NCBI GenBank assembly: GCA_022713905.1
Contig: JAIHTM010000036.1
Span: 1-14,857, forward strand
DNA: 14,857 bases
Direction: 5' to 3'
Source: Collinsella sp.
Lineage (GTDB): Bacteria > Actinomycetota > Coriobacteriia > Coriobacteriales > Coriobacteriaceae
In this document: positions 1 to 6,206 of the stretch, one piece after another
Numbering within the stretch: the stretch's first letter is position 1
How the letters are laid out: each line of letters starts with the position of its first letter
Notes under the pieces: model-generated
The model's input: only the letters and a program-made list of their open reading frames with translations
The model's database searches: none
What the model was told of the DNA's origin: nothing
Translations under genes and position numbers: made by a program

Positions 1-1
1 G

Positions 2-298
2 CTGGTTCGTCCGCTTATGAAGGCGGGCCTGCTTAAGAGCGTGCGCGGCAAGGGCGGCGGCTACATGATGGCCAAGGATCCAGCCGAGGTGCGTGCCGGC
101 GACATCCTGCGCGCCGTCGAGGGCAGCACGGCGCCCGTGGCGTGCGACGGCATCGACAACAGCTGCACCCGCAGCGATTTGTGCTCGACCGTCAAGTTCT
201 GGCGCGGCCTGGACGACGTGATCGAAAAGTACGTCGACGGCGTGACGTTGGCCGACCTGGCCGCCGTCCCCGAAATCAACTTTGACATTAAGCTGTAG
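2..298 (+). CDS. Rrf2-family transcriptional regulator, C-terminal part (5' end outside window)
   Basis: The frame is open from the left edge (LVRPL, then MKAGLL) and stops with TAG at 296-298, so only the second half of a typical ~140-residue Rrf2 protein is present. The motif order fits the family: the end of the recognition helix, the wing SVRGKGGGY, then DILRAVEG, then three cysteines spaced C-X6-C-X5-C, then a helix with FWRGLDDVIEKY and the closing TLADLA. In IscR/NsrR-type members three cysteines in this position ligate an iron-sulfur cluster that controls DNA binding. That this protein does so is inferred from the spacing. The stop lies 8 nt before the start of the nucleotidyltransferase gene, so the two may share a transcript. 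The family call is firm; the regulon cannot be read here. Confidence 0.88.
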   Translation: MVRPLMKAGLLKSVRGKGGGYMMAKDPAEVRAGDILRAVEGSTAPVACDGIDNSCTRSDLCSTVKFWRGLDDVIEKYVDGVTLADLAAVPEINFDIKL

Positions 299-306
299 GG
301 GTGCAA

Positions 307-594
307 ATGGCATCTCTCGACAAGGTGTACAAGCAAATCGAAGTTTTTGCTCGGGAATGTGACGCCGAGAAGGTCGTGTTGTTTGGTTCTCGTGCTCGAG
401 GCGACAACTTGCCCAAGAGCGATATTGACATCGCCGTAGCAGGTTGCCGGGATTTCGGCCGTTTCTCATATTTGATCGAGGAACATCTTGATACTCTTTT
501 AGATGTAGATGTCGTCAATCTCGACGAGTCCCTATCGCAGCAATTGCTCGATGAGATTGCCAAGGATGGTGTGATTCTGTATGAAAAAATATGA
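307..594 (+). CDS. mntA: MntA-type minimal nucleotidyltransferase (antitoxin of a type VII MNT/HEPN pair)
   Basis: A 95-residue protein with the minimal nucleotidyltransferase (MNT, DNA polymerase beta-like) fold. Residues 27-41 read GSRARGDNLPKSDID, an exact match to the GSX10DXD motif of MntA antitoxins (G27, S28, D39, D41). A likely third metal-binding carboxylate lies in LLDVDVV (D66/D68). In the characterised Shewanella MntA-HepT system, MntA neutralises the HEPN toxin by adding AMP units to a tyrosine near its active site. The same role is inferred here because the partner gene has the matching motif. ATG at 307 is preferred over in-frame GTG at 301 because AGGGG (297-301) then sits at normal spacing. 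The gene overlaps hepT by 14 nt. Base composition is more AT-rich than in the glycosyltransferase genes, suggesting acquisition. Confidence 0.87.
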   Translation: MASLDKVYKQIEVFARECDAEKVVLFGSRARGDNLPKSDIDIAVAGCRDFGRFSYLIEEHLDTLLDVDVVNLDESLSQQLLDEIAKDGVILYEKI

Positions 595-1000
595 GAACTT
601 TGTTAGCGCCTTGGCGAATCTTGAGGATGCGCCCAATCAGGATCTCAACAATGATTTTGTTCAGAGTGGATTGATTAATAAGTTCAATCTTCAATTTGAA
701 CTGAGCTGGAAGCTCCTTAAGCGTCTGCTCGAGTATGAGGGCGCCACGCTTGCCGCGTCGGGGTCTCCTCGTGCCATCTTGAAGGAGTCCTACCGATTCT
801 ACGACTTTATTGATGAGGCAGCCTGGCTGGATATGCTCAGAGACCGCAATACGAACGTCCATATCTACGACAACAAGCTCGCTCAAGATTTGATTCAGCG
901 CATCTTGAACGTCTATATTCCCGCTTTCTGTCAGTTGAGAGACGGGCTGACGAAACGTTACGGCGAGCTTCTGTTGGCGCCCGACGACCAGTTTGTCTAA
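581..1000 (+). CDS. hepT: HepT-type HEPN toxin (HI0074/nucleotidyltransferase-substrate-binding family)
   Basis: A 139-residue, mostly helical protein of the HI0074 family, long annotated as nucleotidyltransferase substrate-binding protein and now recognised as HEPN RNases. FNLQFELSWKLLKRLLE (35-51) is the typical first helix pair. The catalytic motif is RNTNVHIY at residues 89-96, an RX4HXY element with R89, H94 and Y96. In the characterised type VII system, R and H form the RNase site and the following Y is the residue AMPylated by MntA. All three are intact, so the toxin is predicted to be active; its RNA target is unknown. The ATG lies inside the end of mntA with no good Shine-Dalgarno site at normal distance, which suggests translational coupling. 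In a hand count of bases 601-720, G+C was 49 of 120, well below the neighbouring genes. Confidence 0.87.
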   Translation: MKKYENFVSALANLEDAPNQDLNNDFVQSGLINKFNLQFELSWKLLKRLLEYEGATLAASGSPRAILKESYRFYDFIDEAAWLDMLRDRNTNVHIYDNKLAQDLIQRILNVYIPAFCQLRDGLTKRYGELLLAPDDQFV

Positions 1001-1042
1001 TTCCTTAAGATTTCGCGGAGGGTTGTTGCCGTTTACCGAGGG

Positions 1043-1058
1043 GTTGTTGTGCAACAAC
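1043..1058. promoter_or_regulatory. Inverted repeat upstream of the surface-protein gene (possible operator)
   Basis: GTTGTTG and CAACAAC form a perfect 7-bp inverted repeat around a TG centre. It lies 70 nt upstream of the surface-protein start, in the 128-nt gap after hepT. No T-tract follows and the loop would be only 2-4 nt, so a protein-binding site is likelier than a terminator. The 12-nt core TTGTTGTGCAAC (1044-1055) occurs again at 2973-2984, just after the terminator of the same gene. A GAGGG(G)TTGTTG direct repeat (1018-1028 and 1038-1049) overlaps the left arm. Function is inferred. Confidence 0.35.
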
Positions 1059-1117
1059 GGGCGAGCTGCAATACTTATTTCTATCTTTGCAAACTGCACT
1101 TTAACTATACCAATGCA

Positions 1118-1123
1118 GGGAGG
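1118..1123 (+). promoter_or_regulatory. Shine-Dalgarno site of the surface-protein gene
   Basis: GGGAGG lies five bases before ATG 1129 and fixes this start. An upstream promoter is probably in the AT-rich stretch 1070-1110, but no -35/-10 pair with normal spacing stands out. Confidence 0.7.
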
Positions 1124-1128
1124 ATCTT

Positions 1129-2907
1129 ATGCAGCCCAAGCATTCTGCTATTGTCGCGGGCCTGACGCTGGCGCTTTCGTTTGGCGCCGTTTCCGCGCCG
1201 GCACCCGCCGCTGCCGAGGGGCCCACGCCGGGCGTTGCCTCGGATGCCACCGATATCGACAAAGGTCTCTACACCCAGCAGTCTTTCTCGGGCGTGCTGA
1301 GGTCGGTCCAGGGCGTTTCGTTTGTCAACGTGACTCCCGAGATGAAGTACTTTACCAAGTACGAGAGCCATGGTAATTACAGCCAGGGCTTTTCGTATGG
1401 CGACGGTTATAACGCGCTGGGCTATTACCAGTTCGACCGTCGTTGGTCGCTCATCCCGTTTATGAAGCAGGCCTACAACTACAACCCCGAAAAATACTGC
1501 ATGCTCAAGGATGCGATTGATCGCGGCAGCGAGATTTCCAACACGAGCAATGCCATGTACGAGAACGGTCAGCTCACCGAGTTGGGCCATATCGCTCAGG
1601 ATGCCTTTCAAGGTGCGTACAACACCGATCCTGTTGAGTTCTCAGCACTTCAAGATGCCTATGCGTACAACTCGTACTATGCGGTGACCGAGGCGTGGCT
1701 CAAGAGCGGCCTGGCCATTGATATTTCGGGCCGCGCCGATTGCGTCAAGGGCATGGTGTGGAGCATCACCAACATGTGCGGTACCGGTGGCTGCAGAGAC
1801 TTCTTCCGCTGGGCGAATCTTTCCAACGATATGTCCGACCGCGAGTTTGTGACGGCGCTCTCCAACAGCGTGGTCAATAACGTGGCGACCAAGTATTCGA
1901 GCCAGCCCCAGTATCATGAGGGCTGGAAGAACCGCTACCGCAACGAGCTAAAGGACTGCTTGGTTTATATCGCTGAGGACGAGGCAGCCGCTGCGACGCC
2001 CGTGCAGCCCGAGCCCACACCGGCGCCCTCGCCGACACCTGATTCGAATGACGACTCGAGTGACGATGCTAACGATGACAGGATGGATGCGCCCTCGACC
2101 GATGCTGACGGTAATGGCTCTGCTGGTGGCACTACCAACGACGGCTCTACCTCGAACGGCTCCGATTTGAACGGCTCTGCTGCGGGCGATTCGTCTTCAA
2201 GCTCTGCCGGCAATACGGACAGCGCCGCCTCTGGTTCGACCGACGCTGGTTCCTCTGATTCTTCCACTGGTTCGAGCGATTCGTCCGTTGGCACCGGCTC
2301 TAACAACGGCTTCGGCTCTGACGCAACCCCTGATTCCGATGCTTCCAAGGACGACTCGAATAAGGCGCCGGACGCTCCCGTTGCTTCGCCGGACAAGAAG
2401 CCTTCTTTCTCCGTGCAGCTTGGTTCTACGTTGGGCTCTTCGCTGATGGCTGGCGTCAATAATGGCTCGACTCAGAACAAGGACAACTCTGATCAGGTTT
2501 CCATGGAAAAGACCGAGGCCGCAAAGGGCGACTCAAAGGACAAGGCTTCCGAGAAGGCTGAATCCGATAAGGGTCCTAGCTCTGATGAGAAGGGCGACAA
2601 GTCCGCTCAGAAGAAGGACGAGAGCAAGACCGAGGGCGAAAAGAAACAGTCCGAAGACGACGACAAGAGCGGTGCTGACAACCAGGTTCAGGAGCAAAAT
2701 GACTCCAAAACGGTGACCACTACGACCACGACGACCACCACAACCAAGTCATCTGGCGGCAATATGCCCAAGACGGGCGATCTGATTGTGATGGCGAGCC
2801 TTGCCAGCGCGAGCTTGGCCACACTGGGCGCTACGTCTATCGTAAGTGGTAAGCATAAGCTCGATCAGCAGAAGAAAGCTTCTGGGGAGGACGGCTCGGA
2901 GGAGTAG
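1129..2907 (+). CDS. Sortase-anchored surface protein with possible lysozyme-like N-terminal domain
   Basis: A 592-residue precursor exported and probably attached to peptidoglycan. Residues 1-29 are a signal peptide ending AAA before E30. Residues ~65-283 form a folded domain with KYESHG (E79) followed about 20 residues later by LGYYQFD and by five cysteines (C124, C205, C217, C222, C277). Glu followed by a G-Y-Y-Q segment resembles the order of catalytic Glu and GLMQ in transglycosylase/lysozyme folds, so a cell-wall hydrolase is a reasonable but unproven idea. Residues ~284-445 are a Pro then Ser/Asp/Gly/Thr linker, ~450-525 are Lys/Glu/Asp-rich, and 530-539 are ten threonines. The sorting signal is MPKTG at 546-550, then a hydrophobic stretch and KHK (575-577). 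The tail after the membrane segment is unusually long (about 18 residues). It is transcribed alone, between a palindrome and a terminator. Confidence 0.8.
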   Translation: MQPKHSAIVAGLTLALSFGAVSAPAPAAAEGPTPGVASDATDIDKGLYTQQSFSGVLRSVQGVSFVNVTPEMKYFTKYESHGNYSQGFSYGDGYNALGYYQFDRRWSLIPFMKQAYNYNPEKYCMLKDAIDRGSEISNTSNAMYENGQLTELGHIAQDAFQGAYNTDPVEFSALQDAYAYNSYYAVTEAWLKSGLAIDISGRADCVKGMVWSITNMCGTGGCRDFFRWANLSNDMSDREFVTALSNSVVNNVATKYSSQPQYHEGWKNRYRNELKDCLVYIAEDEAAAATPVQPEPTPAPSPTPDSNDDSSDDANDDRMDAPSTDADGNGSAGGTTNDGSTSNGSDLNGSAAGDSSSSSAGNTDSAASGSTDAGSSDSSTGSSDSSVGTGSNNGFGSDATPDSDASKDDSNKAPDAPVASPDKKPSFSVQLGSTLGSSLMAGVNNGSTQNKDNSDQVSMEKTEAAKGDSKDKASEKAESDKGPSSDEKGDKSAQKKDESKTEGEKKQSEDDDKSGADNQVQEQNDSKTVTTTTTTTTTTKSSGGNMPKTGDLIVMASLASASLATLGATSIVSGKHKLDQQKKASGEDGSEE

Positions 2908-2939
2908 CCTCTTGGTTGCTAGATAACTAAAGAGTTGGG

Positions 2940-2974
2940 ACGGGGTCCGGTGCGAATGCGTCGGGCCCCGTTTT
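2940..2974 (+). terminator. Rho-independent terminator of the surface-protein gene
   Basis: ACGGGGTCCG (2940-2949) pairs with CGGGCCCCGT (2962-2971) over ten pairs with one G-U wobble, separated by a 12-nt loop and followed by TTTTG. It lies about 30 nt after the TAG stop. Confidence 0.85.
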
Positions 2975-2984
2975 GTTGTGCAAC
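2973..2984. repeat. Second copy of the TTGTTGTGCAAC element
   Basis: This 12-nt sequence is identical to 1044-1055, inside the palindrome upstream of the surface-protein gene. The central GTTGTGCAAC is a near-perfect palindrome. The copy starts in the T-tract of the terminator and lies about 125 nt before the start of the ATPase-like gene. It could be a shared operator or a chance recurrence. Confidence 0.35.
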
Positions 2985-3069
2985 GATTAGTTGTGCCCCC
3001 TCACACCTCTTGTTGCTACCGTTGCCCGATATGTTTGCGCGGCGTCATCGGTACATGCGATGCGGTCAT

Positions 3070-3075
3070 TACAAT
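3070..3075 (+). promoter_or_regulatory. Possible -10 element of the ATPase-like gene
   Basis: TACAAT matches the -10 consensus at five of six positions and would start a transcript near 3082, about 28 nt before the chosen GTG. No convincing -35 hexamer lies 16-18 bp upstream, so this is tentative. Confidence 0.3.
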
Positions 3076-3094
3076 TGGCATCGTGCTGCGATTT

Positions 3095-3100
3095 AGGGGG
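3095..3100 (+). promoter_or_regulatory. Shine-Dalgarno site that decides the ATPase-like start
   Basis: AGGGGG lies nine bases before GTG 3110 and six before TTG 3107. This favours a start here over the upstream in-frame GTG at 2978, which begins inside the preceding terminator region. Confidence 0.6.
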
Positions 3101-3109
3101 AACGTTTTG

Positions 3110-4906
3110 GTGTCTGAACAGGCAAATGTTGATTGTGCTGCTGGCTTTGGCGTGCGCTTGATCGGCTGTGCCGACGATGCGGTTTTGCCCATTGGCATGC
3201 ACGACTATGCGGAGGCTCTTGGTTGCTGCATGCTGGTTGACAAGACCATGTTTATTGCTGATGTGTTGGACTGCGACGCGTCCGTTGTGGTGTGCTGTCG
3301 ACCCGAGGGTTTTGGCAAGAGCATGAACTTGTCGATGCTCAGGGCTTTTCTGGAGCGTCCGGCGGTCGGTCGCGCCGGTCGGATCTCGTTTGCCGATGCT
3401 CAGATTTGGGATGCGAACGGCGGGCGCTATCGGGATGAGTATGCTTGCTATCCGGTGATATCGCTGGACTTTTCTGGCGCTGCGAGGTGTGGCCCCGCTG
3501 TTGCCGGCGTCGTGCGCGATGCCCTTTCGGGCGAGTGCGCTCGCTTGTTGGCGCTCTTGGAGGCTCCGGATTTAGCTCGAGATAAGGTGCGTCACATCGA
3601 ACGTGTCGCGCGTGGCGTGGCGAGCGCGGACGAGGTTGACTCGGTGCTCGGTGTGCTCATAGAGCTGCTGGAGATTGCCTGCGATGAGCAGGTTGTATTG
3701 CTCGTTGATGGGTACGATGCGGCGTGGTCTCGCCGTGCGAGCGCGAGGGACGCTTCCGACGCCGATCCGGCAGAACTACTTGACCGTGTGTTGTTCGACG
3801 CCATTGCCACTGCGCGTGATTCGTTGCGGCTGACGTGTCTGATGGGGGAGCGTCCCAGTCCTGCCGAAGTGGCGCTTTCTTCGCGCGGCTGCTCGTATTG
3901 TCTGACGACGCCGCTGTCGGCGTGGTGTGACCGATGTTTCGGTTTTTCGGATGCCGAGGTCGAGGCTCTATTGAATCATGCTGGGCGCGAGGAATACCTG
4001 GATGATGCGCGTGAATGGCTCGAGGGGTATCGGTTTGGCAGGGCCTATTGCTCGAGTCCAGAGCGTGTGATCGGTTTTCTGGACCGAGGCTGCACGGCGC
4101 CTGTGCGCGCCGATCTGTATGGGTATGCGGATTGCCTGAGTAGGGTAGTTGCCGGGTGGAATCTCGACCGCCTTTCGGTCTTGTTTGATTTGCTCGAGGC
4201 CCATGGGTGCGCTGAGGTCCCGCTTTGTTTGGGCACTGCAGAGCCAGATGTCTCGCCTGACGATGGCATGTGGACAGCGCTGTATCTGTCCGGTTTTCTC
4301 ACGACGGATATGACTGAGGAGCCAGAGCATGGCAATCGCCTCCGTGCTTTGCGATTGCCCAATAACGAGCTTAGACAGGCCTTGCGTCTAGTGATTGTTG
4401 AGTGGTTTGAGTGCGCTGCCGAAGACATTCGAGACGTCGATGCGTTTCGCGACGGGCTGTGCCGTGGGAACGAGGATACCGTGAGGCGGGCGCTAAGCCG
4501 CATCCTGGGGGATGCGGGAATCGGTGAGACCGACCCAGATAAGCCGCTGCCATATCATCTGCTCTTGCAGGGGCTCTGCTTTGGCTTACCGGGCTATGCC
4601 AATCCTGCCTCGAGGCGAAAGTGTGGTGCGGGTCGCTGGGACATCCAGGTTTTCCCTACGGGTGCTGTGTTCGACGTAGCAGATACGATTGGCATGCTGG
4701 ACGAGCGCCCGCTGATAACGATTAACTTGATGTATGATCCCGATGTGGATGCGCTGGGCCTGGAATTGCTGGCCGTGCAGTCGCTACTCGACATAGAGCG
4801 CGACAGCATCGACGAAATCCGTGTACCGCGCCCCGGCGTGGGTCGCATGCGCTGGGGGTTCGGTTTTGATGGGCAGCATGTGGCTACGGTATGCCAGCGG
4901 CTTTAA
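3110..4906 (+). CDS. AAA-ATPase-like/PD-(D/E)XK family protein with substituted active sites
   Basis: A 598-residue protein of the Predicted AAA-ATPase family (AAA-ATPase_like, usually with a C-terminal PD-(D/E)XK nuclease domain, DUF1703). Family landmarks are present: LPIGMHDYAEAL, LVDKT (42-46), the Walker A segment RPEGFGKS (64-71), and a C-terminal AGRWDIQVFP (D511). Key residues have been lost. The Walker B stretch reads LLVDGYD, with G201 where the family normally has glutamate (LIDEYD). The strand that normally carries E-x-K reads ITINLM, placing N539 and M541 at those positions. The frame is intact over its whole length, so this is not an obvious pseudogene. A binding or regulatory role without nuclease activity is inferred; the function of the family itself is poorly known. 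GTG 3110 was chosen from the AGGGGG site and because the family normally begins close to the LPIG motif. It converges with the next gene across only 24 nt. Confidence 0.78.
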   Translation: MSEQANVDCAAGFGVRLIGCADDAVLPIGMHDYAEALGCCMLVDKTMFIADVLDCDASVVVCCRPEGFGKSMNLSMLRAFLERPAVGRAGRISFADAQIWDANGGRYRDEYACYPVISLDFSGAARCGPAVAGVVRDALSGECARLLALLEAPDLARDKVRHIERVARGVASADEVDSVLGVLIELLEIACDEQVVLLVDGYDAAWSRRASARDASDADPAELLDRVLFDAIATARDSLRLTCLMGERPSPAEVALSSRGCSYCLTTPLSAWCDRCFGFSDAEVEALLNHAGREEYLDDAREWLEGYRFGRAYCSSPERVIGFLDRGCTAPVRADLYGYADCLSRVVAGWNLDRLSVLFDLLEAHGCAEVPLCLGTAEPDVSPDDGMWTALYLSGFLTTDMTEEPEHGNRLRALRLPNNELRQALRLVIVEWFECAAEDIRDVDAFRDGLCRGNEDTVRRALSRILGDAGIGETDPDKPLPYHLLLQGLCFGLPGYANPASRRKCGAGRWDIQVFPTGAVFDVADTIGMLDERPLITINLMYDPDVDALGLELLAVQSLLDIERDSIDEIRVPRPGVGRMRWGFGFDGQHVATVCQRL

Positions 4907-4930
4907 GCGCCGAGGTGTTTCCGGCTTCCG

Positions 4931-5950
4931 TTACTCGGTGTCCTTCATGGGCGGCATGGGCTTCCAGTTGGGATCCTTAACGATCTTGCGGGCGTCCTTC
5001 ATGCCACGGCGCAGCGCCGGAATGCCGGTCTTAAAGCACTTGTCAACGGCGGCCAGGCGAATGAATTCCTTGCAGAAGGTCGCGGCATTGCCCAAGCGGA
5101 ACAGCATGGGGTGGTAGTCACCGTAGATCTGCATATAGCGAGCGAGGAAGCCTCGGTTGCGCATGATGTAGTAACGGTTGGTGTCGCTCGTGGAGTTGAG
5201 CTGGCGCTTGCCGGCGATATCCCAGTTAGAGACGGCGCGGGCGCGCTTGAGAACCACGTCGGCAACAACGGCGGCGGAGAAGTGCTGGCTGGCCACGTAG
5301 CCATAGCAGGCATCGTCGCCGTAGATAAAGAAGCGCGCGTCGGGCAGGCCGATCTTGTCGACCACGCGGCGCGAGAACATGCCGCCCTCAAAGCACAGCT
5401 GGTTCATGGTGCGGTAGCCCTCGGGACCCAGATCCCACTTGGCGACTGGGTTGGGAATGCCGAGCGAAAGGATGAGTTGGTACTGCCAAAAGAAAGCGCC
5501 GCCGTCAAAGTCCAGGCGCGAACCCTGGATGACATCGTAGCGGTCGGTCCACTTGGCAAGACGCTCGATGCCTTCGGGGATGACGAGCACGTCGTCGTCC
5601 ATCACCCAGAACCACTGGGCGCCCAGGTCGTAGGCGCATTTGGTGCCGGCGGAGAAGCCGCCCGCACCGCCGCCGTTTTCGAGCTGCGGGGCGTAGATGA
5701 CACGGTCGGTGCCGCCCTGCGCGTCGAGCTGCTCGGTGTCGATGCCCCACAGGTTGGCCAGGCGCTCGTTGAATGCGGCGCACATGGCCTCGGTCTCGCG
5801 CGAATTCTCGTTATCGACAATCACGATGCGCCAGGGCGCGGCCGTGAGCTCGGTCATGGAGTCGAACAAGTTGGCCAGGAGTTCCTGGCGCTTGTACGTA
5901 ACGACGACGATGGCGAGCTTATCGATGGGAGCGGGAAGGGTTGAAGGCAT
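4931..5950 (-). CDS. GT2 glycosyltransferase, galactofuranosyltransferase (GlfT1)-like
   Basis: A 339-residue GT-A-fold enzyme. It begins with LAIVVVTYKR, then IVIVDNENS, the donor-site NGGGAGGF (92-99), the metal-binding WVMDDD with D118-D120, the acceptor-region EGGMFSRRVVDKIGLP, and FFIYGDDACY with the likely catalytic GDD at 211-213. The combination of NxGGAGG, MDDD and KIGLP-FFI-GDD is characteristic of GlfT1-like transferases, which use UDP-galactofuranose to build cell-surface glycans at the cytoplasmic face. The exact donor and acceptor here are inferred. ATG at 5950 is preferred over ATG 5992. The upstream AAAGGA is rather far (about 11 nt), so the start is not certain. There is no transmembrane segment. 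It is transcribed away from the five-gene glycosyltransferase run, and no UDP-galactopyranose mutase gene is present in the window. Confidence 0.82.
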   Translation of the reverse strand: MPSTLPAPIDKLAIVVVTYKRQELLANLFDSMTELTAAPWRIVIVDNENSRETEAMCAAFNERLANLWGIDTEQLDAQGGTDRVIYAPQLENGGGAGGFSAGTKCAYDLGAQWFWVMDDDVLVIPEGIERLAKWTDRYDVIQGSRLDFDGGAFFWQYQLILSLGIPNPVAKWDLGPEGYRTMNQLCFEGGMFSRRVVDKIGLPDARFFIYGDDACYGYVASQHFSAAVVADVVLKRARAVSNWDIAGKRQLNSTSDTNRYYIMRNRGFLARYMQIYGDYHPMLFRLGNAATFCKEFIRLAAVDKCFKTGIPALRRGMKDARKIVKDPNWKPMPPMKDTE

Positions 5951-6025
5951 GGGGCAATATATCCTTTCACGCGCGGCGCGCATGCGCTGCACGGAAGCTA
6001 TCGAATACGTCCTTGGGACTGTCCT

Positions 6026-6056
6026 ATTGTAAAGGCTCGGCGCACCTTAGCGGCAA
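6026..6056 (-). promoter_or_regulatory. Possible promoter of the galactofuranosyltransferase-like gene
   Basis: Read on the minus strand, TTGCCG (6056-6051) and TACAAT (6031-6026) are separated by 19 bp, slightly long. Transcription would begin near 6019, giving a leader of about 70 nt before ATG 5950. Confidence 0.35.
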
Positions 6057-6112
6057 GCTTTGAATAAAACGCAGGAACCTGCCATGGGCCCGCCGCATGA
6101 CGTGGGGCTGCT

Positions 6113-6142
6113 TTGCCCGCAAGAGGCTCCATAGATTATATA
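6113..6142 (+). promoter_or_regulatory. Possible promoter of the glycosyltransferase run
   Basis: TTGCCC (6113-6118) and TATATA (6137-6142) are separated by 18 bp on the plus strand, in the 256-nt divergent intergenic region. Transcription would start near 6149, about 58 nt before TTG 6207. An alternative extended -10, TGATACCAT (6168-6176), lies closer to the gene. Confidence 0.35.
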
Positions 6143-6194
6143 AACGCCCGCTGGCGCGCTGACCCTTTGATACCATGAAACGACAGGTATTTCC

Positions 6195-6201
6195 TAAGGA
6201 G
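6195..6201 (+). promoter_or_regulatory. Shine-Dalgarno site deciding the TTG start of the first A-type GT
   Basis: TAAGGAG is followed after five bases by TTG 6207. No ATG or GTG near the first conserved strand competes with it. Confidence 0.7.
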
Positions 6202-6206
6202 CACAT

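Noticed and set aside
1087..1111. A possible promoter TTGCAA and TATACC for the surface-protein gene
   Set aside because: The spacing is only 13 bp; no alternative pair in the gap has normal spacing, so no promoter is called.
2041..2420. Repetitive GGTTCGAC/TCCTCTGA-like DNA in the surface-protein linker as a possible CRISPR or tandem repeat array
   Set aside because: The units are short, irregular and in frame; they reflect Ser/Asp/Gly low complexity of the protein stalk, not an array.
2978..3109. An N-terminal extension of the ATPase-like protein from GTG 2978
   Set aside because: It starts in the tail of the preceding terminator, has no Shine-Dalgarno site, and the family normally starts close to the LPIG motif encoded after 3110.
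4907..4930. A possible bidirectional terminator between the convergent ATPase-like and galactofuranosyltransferase-like genes
   Set aside because: AAGCGCCG and CGGCTT can pair only with a bulge and there is no T-tract on either strand.
5111..5944. A 277-codon plus-strand frame
   Set aside because: It is the complement of the galactofuranosyltransferase-like gene, whose catalytic motifs are clear on the minus strand.
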